From contig DATNPH010000234.1 in assembly GCA_036703315.1 (NCBI GenBank), positions 1-14,128 of the forward strand: DNA of 14,128 bases. Direction: 5' to 3'. This DNA comes from DATNPH01 sp036703315. GTDB lineage: Bacteria > Cyanobacteriota > Cyanobacteriia > Cyanobacteriales > Coleofasciculaceae. A model generated the notes under the pieces. The model made no database searches, was not told the origin of the DNA, and worked only from the letters and a program-made list of their open reading frames with translations. The position numbers were made by a program, and so were the translations under genes. Within the stretch, counting starts at the first letter, position 1, and every line of letters starts with the position of its first letter. Of this stretch, positions 1-8,900 are shown in pieces.

Positions 1-180
1 GATAATTAGGGGAATTTCAATCTCGTCTTGTTGGAATTCGGCAAAAATCTCTAGGGCTTCCTCAGCACTTTCAGCTAGTTCAATGTCATAATCATTTCCT
101 AAGTGATGGATTAGCTGATCTCTGAGACTAATCAGCACAACCCGTTCATCATCCACACAGACGATCGCTGGTCTACTCAT
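1..180 (-). CDS. Single-domain response regulator (receiver), 3' end outside window
   Basis: This is the first 60 codons of a receiver-domain protein that runs off the left edge. It begins MSRPAIVCVDDER, with the acidic pair D10/D11 of a CheY-like phosphorylation pocket. The phospho-acceptor Asp would lie just outside the window. The sequence closely parallels the receiver upstream of it (VDDER, then SLRDQ..HH.G, then AESA.EALE), so the two are paralogues. The ATG at 178-180 overlaps the end of the preceding gene by 8 nt (ATGAGTAG). A GAGGAG ribosome site lies 4 nt upstream, inside the previous gene, which suggests translational coupling. It probably accepts phosphate from one of the histidine kinases upstream in the operon. 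With the C-terminus unseen, an additional output domain cannot be excluded. Confidence 0.88.
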   Translation of the reverse strand, partial: MSRPAIVCVDDERVVLISLRDQLIHHLGNDYDIELAESAEEALEIFAEFQQDEIEIPLII

Positions 181-574
181 CCATCTCCTCTAACCCTGAT
201 TCAAGGACTTCGATTAAAGTAGCTTCATCCCAGGGCTTGGGTAGGTAGCGGTGCAGGTTAGCATGTTTTCGGGTTCGTTCAATTGCCTCTTCAGAGGCTT
301 GTCCCGTTAACAGTACCTTAACAATACCAGGAAACCGCTGATGGACGTGAATGAGAAACTCATCCCCTTTCATATTGGGCATGAGCCAATCGGAGACAAT
401 GATCAGAATTTTTACTCCGTCTTCATTTAATTCCTCAATCACTTCCAAGGCTTCATCAGCACTTTCTGCAAATTCATAATTGTAGCGATCGCCAAAATGA
501 TGGGTGATTTGATCTCGCAAACTGAGCAAAACCATTCGTTCATCATCCACACATAAAATGGCTTTCTTGACCAT
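173..574 (-). CDS. Single-domain response regulator (CheY-like receiver)
   Basis: This is a 133-residue stand-alone receiver with no output domain. The pocket is complete: D10/D11 in CVDDER, phospho-acceptor D62 in VSDWLMP, T90 in LLTGQ and K113 in LPKPW. This is the expected set for an Asp-phosphorylated regulator that acts by protein contact or as a relay intermediate. The start ATG at 572-574 is preceded by a near-perfect AGGAGG site 7 nt upstream, lying within the last codons of the histidine kinase gene. The intergenic gap is only 2 nt. The gene is therefore almost certainly cotranscribed with the two kinases and is their likely phosphotransfer target (inference). The C-terminus ends in an acidic EEMDE tail. 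It is a paralogue of the next receiver. Confidence 0.93.
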   Translation of the reverse strand: MVKKAILCVDDERMVLLSLRDQITHHFGDRYNYEFAESADEALEVIEELNEDGVKILIIVSDWLMPNMKGDEFLIHVHQRFPGIVKVLLTGQASEEAIERTRKHANLHRYLPKPWDEATLIEVLESGLEEMDE

Positions 575-576
575 GG

Positions 577-2979
577 CTAATCCTCCTGGCTCAAGCGTGA
601 GTCAATGGGTAGCCATACGCTAAACGTAGTCCGCCCTGGCTGGCTCTCTACCTCAATTTTTCCTCGATGCTTATCAATAATTTTCTTGACAATATCTAAC
701 CCCAAGCCACTACCTTCCCCAACACCCTTAGTGGTGAAGAATGGCTCAAAAATCCTGGATTGGATTTCTGGCGGGATGCCACACCCTGAATCAGTGATTT
801 GTACAACTATATTGTTGTTTTGTTTAGCCACAGCTATCTCTAGTATTCCCTTGCTATTCATAGCTTGAATAGCATTATGGATAAGATTTGTCCAAACCTG
901 ATTCAGTGTTTCAGGATAGCAAAATATTGCAGGTATTTCCTCATAGTTTTTAATAACTTCAATACCTTGTTTTAACTGATTATGGTAGATAGTAAGAACG
1001 ATATCAATTCCTTCTGTTACTATAGCTTGGGTCATTTGACCTGAGTCACTTTGACGAATGTAAGCTTTGAGAGCAAAAACAATCTTTGCGGCTCGTTCTA
1101 TGGCTAACATGATGTTATTACTATTTGTTATTTGTGTTGATAAATTGTATGCCGATTCTAAAATAAAGCTGTTATCTTTAACTTTGAATAGTGGGATAAA
1201 AGGAGTAATCTCTTGTGTAATACCCATGTTAACCAAGACGGTAGCAAGGGTATCGATATTTTCAACTCCTTGTGCTTCCAGCTCTTTTTTTAGAGCACGT
1301 TTTAATTGCCTCTCTTCTCTAGAAGAGAGGTTTTTTGGGTTTTGTCGGGTTGCTTCTAGTAACGCAAAGAAATCGACTTGCTGTTCAGGAGACAGTTGCC
1401 GAAATAGTTGAGGTAATTGTTGAATGAATCTGTCTAGAGCGGTGCAGATATTGCCAATTGAGGCACGGATGGCTCCAAGGGGCGTATTGATTTCGTGAGC
1501 AATACCAGCAATCAGTTGTCCGAGGGCTGCCATTTTTTCGGATTGGATCAGTTCGTTTTGGGTAGCTTGGAGTTGTTGGAGGGCGTTCGTCAATTCCTCA
1601 TTCTTTTTGCGTAGAGCTTCCTCTGCTTGTTTGCGTTGCGCAGCTTGTCGATAAGCATCGCTGATATCCCGAATCATGAACAGCACTTCATTTTCTCCAC
1701 TGACAACTACCCGAACTTCTTCGTATTGCAGCTTGCCGTGAACCCAAATCTGTTGCTCGTAAATTTGGTTTTTTCCTGTAGCCAAAGCTTGTTGCATATG
1801 GCGTATGTGTCTCTCACCAACTTCAGGAGGCAAATATTCCGATACATGTTTACCCACTGGATCAAAGTCTGGTGGTAAAAGTTGTATAAATTCGCAAGTA
1901 GACAAGAAGTCTAAGTAAATACCATCTGAATTAATCCGAAACATCAAATCAGGAATAGCTGTGAGGATGGCGCGATTTTTAGCCTCACTTTGCCGTAGGG
2001 CAACTTCTGTGCGTTTGCGCTCCGCGATTTCCTGCTCTAATTCTTTGGTGCGTTCCTCTACTTTTTGCTCAAGGCTTTGATTGTACTGTGCTAGTAGTTT
2101 CTCTGCCTGTTTGCGTTCGGTGATGTCAGTAAAAGCAGCGATCGCATAAACAATATTGCCCTGTTCATCATAGATAGGTGTTCCCCAAGACTGGAGAGGG
2201 GTAATCCTGCCTCCTTGGCGGATTTCTAGATCATCAATGGTGGAACTCTGATTCCTCAACGCCCGCACCATAGTCAAGTTTTCTACAGGATACTGCTGAT
2301 CTGTACCCGCTTTATAGAGCCAATAAACCTGTGACAATTGATCAGAGGTGACCTCTGGCATGACTCCTTTACCTAGTAACTGCTGTGCCATCTGGTTGGT
2401 GTAGTAGGGTTTACCCTGAGCATCAATCACAAACACACCCACTGGCATAGCTTCTAGGATTTGAGCCAGCCTTCTTTCACTTTCGCGCAATGCCTCTTGA
2501 ACTCGTTGACGCTCTGTAACTTCTTGCTGTAGATGGATCAATAATTCAGCTTGAGCCTGCCGTGCTAAACGTTCCTGTCCCAAAGCTTCTTTTATCTGCC
2601 GCACATGTTGCAGAGTTTTATAAGTAGTAATTTCTAAATCCTGCAAATTGAGTGGTTTAGTCAGGAAATCAAATGCACCGCGATTCATTGCCGCCCTGAT
2701 ATTTTCTAGATCGCCATAGGCAGAAATAATTACTGTTTTGATAATGGGATATTGCTCATTAAGCTTCTCAAGCAACGTCAACCCATCCATTTGGGGCATA
2801 TTAATATCAGTCAAGACCATATCTATATCTGGTTGGTCTTGCAGCTTGAGCAGCGCTTCCACACCATTAGAGGCAAAAATACACTGAAGTTCTTTTTGCC
2901 GGATTTGTTTTCTAAATTTTTGGCGGATCAGGGGTTCCAAATCGGGTTCATCATCCACGATCAGTATTTTGGCTAGCAT
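577..2979 (-). CDS. Hybrid sensor histidine kinase, receiver-PAS-PAS-HisKA-HATPase
   Basis: This is an 800-residue cytoplasmic kinase with no membrane segments. Residues 1-125 form a receiver with D9/D10, phospho-acceptor D58 (LTDINMP), S86 and K108. A coiled-coil stretch follows to about residue 165. PAS 1 lies at about 167-290 (VFVIDAQGKPYYTN) and PAS 2 at about 330-440, joined by an E/K/R-rich helix. The kinase core has H495 in GIAHEINTPLGAI, an N-box around W696-N702, the G1 box DSGCG at 730-734 and GSGLG at 756-760. About 200 residues separate the H-box from the N-box, roughly 90 more than usual. The N-terminal receiver suggests it is switched by phosphate from another kinase, most simply the giant kinase encoded 12 nt upstream (inference). 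The ATG at 2977-2979 has a GGGAG ribosome site 7 nt before it. Confidence 0.95.
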   Translation of the reverse strand: MLAKILIVDDEPDLEPLIRQKFRKQIRQKELQCIFASNGVEALLKLQDQPDIDMVLTDINMPQMDGLTLLEKLNEQYPIIKTVIISAYGDLENIRAAMNRGAFDFLTKPLNLQDLEITTYKTLQHVRQIKEALGQERLARQAQAELLIHLQQEVTERQRVQEALRESERRLAQILEAMPVGVFVIDAQGKPYYTNQMAQQLLGKGVMPEVTSDQLSQVYWLYKAGTDQQYPVENLTMVRALRNQSSTIDDLEIRQGGRITPLQSWGTPIYDEQGNIVYAIAAFTDITERKQAEKLLAQYNQSLEQKVEERTKELEQEIAERKRTEVALRQSEAKNRAILTAIPDLMFRINSDGIYLDFLSTCEFIQLLPPDFDPVGKHVSEYLPPEVGERHIRHMQQALATGKNQIYEQQIWVHGKLQYEEVRVVVSGENEVLFMIRDISDAYRQAAQRKQAEEALRKKNEELTNALQQLQATQNELIQSEKMAALGQLIAGIAHEINTPLGAIRASIGNICTALDRFIQQLPQLFRQLSPEQQVDFFALLEATRQNPKNLSSREERQLKRALKKELEAQGVENIDTLATVLVNMGITQEITPFIPLFKVKDNSFILESAYNLSTQITNSNNIMLAIERAAKIVFALKAYIRQSDSGQMTQAIVTEGIDIVLTIYHNQLKQGIEVIKNYEEIPAIFCYPETLNQVWTNLIHNAIQAMNSKGILEIAVAKQNNNIVVQITDSGCGIPPEIQSRIFEPFFTTKGVGEGSGLGLDIVKKIIDKHRGKIEVESQPGRTTFSVWLPIDSRLSQED

Positions 2980-2991
2980 TGTTTACTCCCT

Positions 2992-5900
2992 CTAGCTCAA
3001 GCTTTGTTTAATCGGCAGCCAAACACTAAAGGTAGTCCGTCCTGGCTGGCTCTCTACCTCAATTTTTCCCTGATGTTTTTCAATAATCTTATTGACGATA
3101 TCCAACCCCAATCCGCTGCCTTCTCCTGCTGGCTTAGTAGTGAAGAAGGGCTCAAAGATTCTGGATTTAATGTCTGGCGGGATGCCACATCCGGAATCAG
3201 TGATTTGCACCACGATATGATTAGTTTGCTCAGTGACAGCTATCTCCAATTTCCCCTTGTTGTTCATAGCTTGGATAGCATTGTGGATCAGATTTGTCCA
3301 AACCTGATTGAGTTCTTCAGGATAGCAAAGTATAGCAGGTACATCTGCATACTCTTTGCTCACTATAATCCCCTGTTTCAACTGATTATGATAGATGGTC
3401 AAAACCACATCAATTCCTTCTTTTACCTGAGCTTGGCTCATTTGACCGGAGTCACCATGACGGGCGTAGCTTTTTAGAGCAAAGACGATTTTAGAGGCTC
3501 GGTCTACAGCCAGCTGAATGTTCTGACTGTTGTTTTGTTGCAGATATAAACTGTAGGCAGTTTCTAAAATTAAACTCTTGTTTTTTTCTTGTAACAGCGG
3601 GATAAAGGGGGTAATATCTTGGGTGATGCCGAGTTTAACTAAGCTACTAGTAATACTGTCTGCATCATCAATTCCCTGTGTTTCTAATTGTTTCTTAAGA
3701 GTGCGTTTCAATTGCCGTTCTTCTCTAAACGAAAGACTTTCGGAGTTTTGGCGAGCGGCTTCCAATAATACAAAGAAATCAGCTTGGCGTTCGGGAGAGA
3801 GCTGCTGAAACAGTTGGGGTAATTGTCTGATTGAATTAGTTAAAGCGTTGGAGATATTGCTAATGGAGGCTCGAATTGCCCCTAACGGCGTATTGATTTC
3901 GTGAGCGATGCCAGCAACCAGTTGTCCCAGTGCTGCCATTTTTTCGGATTGGATCAGTTCTTCTTGGGTGGTTTGCAGTTGTTGCAAAGTACTTGCTAAT
4001 TCCTCATTTTTTTGACGCAAGGCTATTTCTGCTTGTTTGCGAGCCGTGATATCTTCACCAATACAGAGTAAGTGTGTAGCTTGTTGTTGAGGGTTAAACA
4101 AGGGCACTTTCATAAATCGCTGCCAGAGGCTCCCTCGAATATCATGCTCAATATGCTCTTCTTCAATGATCATCAATTTGCCCTGCTCAAGGATTTCTAA
4201 GTCTTCAGCCAGAAAGCGCTCAGCCAGTTCAGCGTCAACAAAATCATAACCATTGCGCCCAATCGCTTCATCTTGAGACACACCGTACAGTTTCTCGGCG
4301 GCTTGATTCCATAGGATATAGCGCCAGTCATTCTGCACATCTTTGACAAAGAGTGCCAAGGGGATGTTGGCGACAATGCTATCCAGGAAACGGTTGGCTT
4401 GCGATAACTTCTCTTCTAGGTGTTTGCGATCGCTGATATCCTGAATCATGAACAACACTTCATCCTCTCCACTCACGACTACCCGGACTTCTTCGTGTTG
4501 TAGCTTGCCATTAATCCAGTTTTGCTGTTCGTAAATTTGGCCTTTGCCTGTAGCTAAAGCTTGTTGCAGATGGTACATGTGACGCTGGGAGACATCTGGG
4601 GGCAACAATTCTGATATGTGCTTGCCAATCGGCTCAAAATCTGACGGCAACAAATCTATGACTTCGCAGGTAGCGACATAGCCCAAATAAATCCCCTCAG
4701 CGCTAACTCGGAACATCAAATCAGGTATAGCAGAGAGGATAGCGCGGTTTTGCGCTTCACTTTGGCTCAGTGCCTCTTGCGTCCGCCTGCGTTCTGCGAT
4801 TTCCTGCTCTAAGTCCTGGGTACGTTCCTGGACTTGGAGTTCTAAGGTGCGACTGTATTCTGTGATCAATTTGTCTGCCTGTATACGTTCGGTGATGTCA
4901 GTAAACGTTGCGATCGCATATACAACTTTCCCTGTTTCATCAAAAATAGGTGTAGTAAAAACTTCTAAGGGGATAATCTTATCGGGTTGGCGTAGTTCGA
5001 GATCGTCCGCTTTGACACGTTCACCCAACAAAGCGCGCACGATTGGTAAATGCTCTGTTGGGTATAACTGTTGAGTTCCGGCACGATAAACTTGATAAGC
5101 CTCTGTCAATTGTTCGGTTTTGGCTGCTCCTAAAGCACCCAGTAACTCCTGTGCTGTGCGATTGGCATAGTAGACTTGTCCCGTGGGATCGTGGACAGAC
5201 ACGGCTACTGGCATCGCTTCTAGAAATTGAGTTAGCCGATTTTCACTTTCTATAGCCTTGGCGTAGAGTTTAGCATTGGCAATCGCGATCGCGGCTTGCC
5301 CAGATAATAGTTGTAAGACTTCTAATCTGTCAGGAGTAAAAGCACCAGTGGTCAGATTATTCTCCAGATAGACAATACCGCTAAGTTGCCCTTGATGCAT
5401 CAACGGCGCACACAAGATCGACTTTGGTTTGTACTTTTTGATGTACCGCTCATTGGTAAAACGGCCTGCACGAGTGGCATCATTCAAAACCACACTTTCC
5501 TTAGTACGGAGCACATAATTGACAATCGCTGATGAAACTAAGGGCATCTCACCATCAGGTTTGACAAACTCGATAGGCATCGACTGCAACACCGTAACTT
5601 GACCATCAACGGTTCCTTCTGCTTCAATCAGCAGTTCGCCCTCTTGTTCCAAAATCAAAAAGCCAAATTGCGCCCCAGCATTCTCGATGAGAATTTTCGT
5701 CAAGTTTTCCAGTAACTTATCCAGCTCAATTTCACTTCCAATCGCTTGGGAAGCTTTCATGACTGTAGCTAAATCCAACGCTTCGCCTGATTGAGAGCTA
5801 CTTGTGGTATCTATAGTCGTCGCGCGTGTTTTTGTAGTACTCCTTGCCGCCGCTGATTGAGTTATTAGCTGCGGGTATCTTTCTTCTAAGTCTTTAACTT

Positions 5901-8900
5901 TTGCCGTGGCTCCCCAGCAAACATAGCCGTAGTGAGCATCAGCCATATAGACTTGTGCAATCTTCTGTTTACCCCAAGCTAGGTAGAATTTTGCAGCGAG
6001 TTCATTGGCAAGGGCTTCTTCGTTAATGTACTCATTTTCTTTGGCGATCGCTATAGCGCGATCGTAATAGTCCATTGCCTCAAGATGGCGACCCATAACC
6101 CGGTGTCGCTCTGCCTCTACCAGCTCAAATTTATGTGAAAAATTCATCGGAGCATGATGTGCCCATATCTTCATTTTCTCTTGATTTGCAATCACCTTCA
6201 GGTGAATATCATCCTGCTCAGACTTAGTACTATCAGTGTATATGGCTAGCTTTGCTAGAGAATCGTAAAAATAAAATAAAGGAATATTTAGCGTTGCCGT
6301 CACTCCATCTAAATATTTTTCTGCTCTAGCACTATAGTCAGCTGATTGATGGTAATCATAAAATAGATAATAGATAACACTTTTGTTAAAAAACAAATAA
6401 AAGATTGCTGTTTTGTCATTTGATTTTTGATGCAATTTCAGCATTTCTTCCTCGTTATAAGCTTCTCCCTTTAAGAGTTGAACATTGGCTGATTTGCCTA
6501 GTAAATTTAAGACAAATTGTTGATAAACTTTATGATAATTCAATGCTGTTTCTTGGTTGAGCTGACCAATTGCTTCCCTATAGGTCGCCATATCCAGTTC
6601 CAAATTACTCAGTTCCTTACCCATGAAAAATGAATGGAGGCAGTATACAGCTCCACAGTAGGCAGCATATTCTAAATCTCCTGTTTCCAATCCACTTTGA
6701 TACGCTTCTAGTAAGGGTTGTAATGTTCCACTGACAGGCTCATGCCAATGGCTGATGAAGCTATAAACTATCTGCATCGTTCTAGTTTTAACTTCTTTAG
6801 CCTTCAACTGATTTAGCAAACTCAGAGCAAGTTTGCCAAATTGACAGCCAGACTCAATATCTCCCGCAATTCCACAAAGTATTAGTCCATAAGTGGCATA
6901 GGCAAAGGCAGACACCGATGCATTGCCATATTGAATCGATAAATTGACTTGTTTACATACAATCAGCGGAAACATTTCAGGTATGGCTTGATAGGCAGCA
7001 GAAAATACACTCGATAGGATTTTTATAGTTGCCAACTTCTCGGGATCTGTCATTTGAGGCAGGTCAATTAAGTCTAAGGGGTTCTTCCCGACTAAATTGG
7101 ACGCCGTCTCCTCTAACCCCTGCTGGATATCATACTGGCTTGGCTGATCGGGAAACTCAACCCCCAACAACTTTAGAACAGTTAGTGCTGTCTCCCAAGC
7201 TGCCAATTGTTTGTTCTGCGCCATACAGGCTTGTAGCTTAACTGTATACACTTTTACAGTGTCCAATAGCGTCCTAGCTTGTTGCAGCACTACCTGGGTC
7301 AAGTCAATTTGTTGCTGCCAATCACCACTGAGGTAAGCCGCTTCTGCTGCCACCGAGTGCAGCGCTAGCGTTAAGTCATACTGAGTCTGCCAGCTATCTG
7401 CCGAGAGGAACTCTAACCCCGCCTTCAAATACTTGACGGCTGCCTCATAAGCTGTAGCCGCCTGTGCTTTCTGACCTGCTCTCAGATTTAGCTTGGCTAT
7501 TTGATCTCGCTCTTGTTGATCAGTCACAAGCTGACTGCCAAGATTGAGATGATCGAGTATCTTAAATAATGAGTCTGGCACAGTGTTCTGCAACAGCAGA
7601 CGACCGATTTGTAAGTGAATGGCTTTTTTTTGTTCCTCATCAATCAAGACATAAGCCGCTTGTTGGACTCGGTCATCCAGGAATTTATAATTTTGAATTA
7701 ATAGACCTTCATCTAACTTGGATGTAGATAGAATTAACCCTAACTGAACTGCTACCGTTAAATGTTGAAAAACTTCCTTTGAGGATTTCTTACAGATAGT
7801 AGAGAGCATATTTAAGTCGAAATGTGAACCCACGCAAGCTGCAAATTGTAAAACTTGCTGTGTAGATTCTGGCAGTTTATTCAGTTTTTCAATCATCAAC
7901 TCCACCACATTATCGGTGAAATCCATTCCTTCAATTTGAGCAAGATCCCATTGCCAGATTAAGCGCTCAAAATCAAAGATTATTAGGTTTTCGGCGTGCA
8001 GGGTTTTGAGAAACTCATTGACAAAGAAAGGATTGCCTCCGGTTTTATGTCCTATCAGTTCTGCCAAAGGTAAGCTGGTAGTCCTGTCACTGTACAAAGT
8101 CTCGGCAATCAGGTGATTAATCTGTTCTAGTGTTAAAGGGCTTAAAGTAATATGGTTGATAGTTGCCCCTTGTTTCTTTATCTTCTCAAGGGTCATCATT
8201 AATGGATGAGTAGAAGTGACCTCGTTATCCCGATACGCCCCAATCACTAACAGATATTGCATATCCGCATCCGTCATCATCAGTTCTACCAACTTGAGGG
8301 TTGCTGAATCTGCCCATTGCAAATCATCCAAAAAGATAACTAAGGGATATGAATGTGAACAAAATACCCGAATGAAGTTTTGAAAGACGAGATTAAAGCG
8401 ATTTTGTGATTCTGTCCTCCCTAACTCTGGTACCGTTGGCTGTTTTCCGATAATCAGTTCCACTTCCGGAATCACATCAATAATCACCTGACCGTCGGAA
8501 CCCAATGCTGATAAAAGTTTCTCTCGCCATTGGTTAAGTTGGGCTTCGCTTTCAGTTAACAGTTTCCGTACTAATCTCTCAAAGGCAGTGACTATAGCTG
8601 AATAGGGAATATTGCGCCCAAACTGGTCAAATTTTCCCCAAATGAAATAGCTGTGCTTTTCTGTAATGGGTTTATGAATCTCGGCTACTAGGGCTGACTT
8701 ACCGATACCAGGAGTACCAGCCACCAACATCATCTCGACTTTCGATTTTGGGGCGTGGTAGCGATCGCGAAGCGTTCTCCGAAGGAGTAGCGGGACGGAG
8801 TCCGGGTCAGAAGTTTCCTCCGATCTTATGTAGCGCCCTAGATTCCGGATTTTGGATTGGGAAGTCTCCCCTACTTCCTCTGCTTCCCCTGCCACTACTC

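Noticed and set aside
485..492. GCGATCGC octamers as regulatory operators
   Set aside because: About ten copies are spread through coding DNA; this is the genome-wide HIP1 signature of cyanobacteria.
605..3477. Open frames on the plus strand opposite the kinase genes (for example 605-868, 1067-1411, 3004-3477)
   Set aside because: They are antisense to well-supported kinase domains, recur at equivalent places in the two paralogues, and have no family resemblance.
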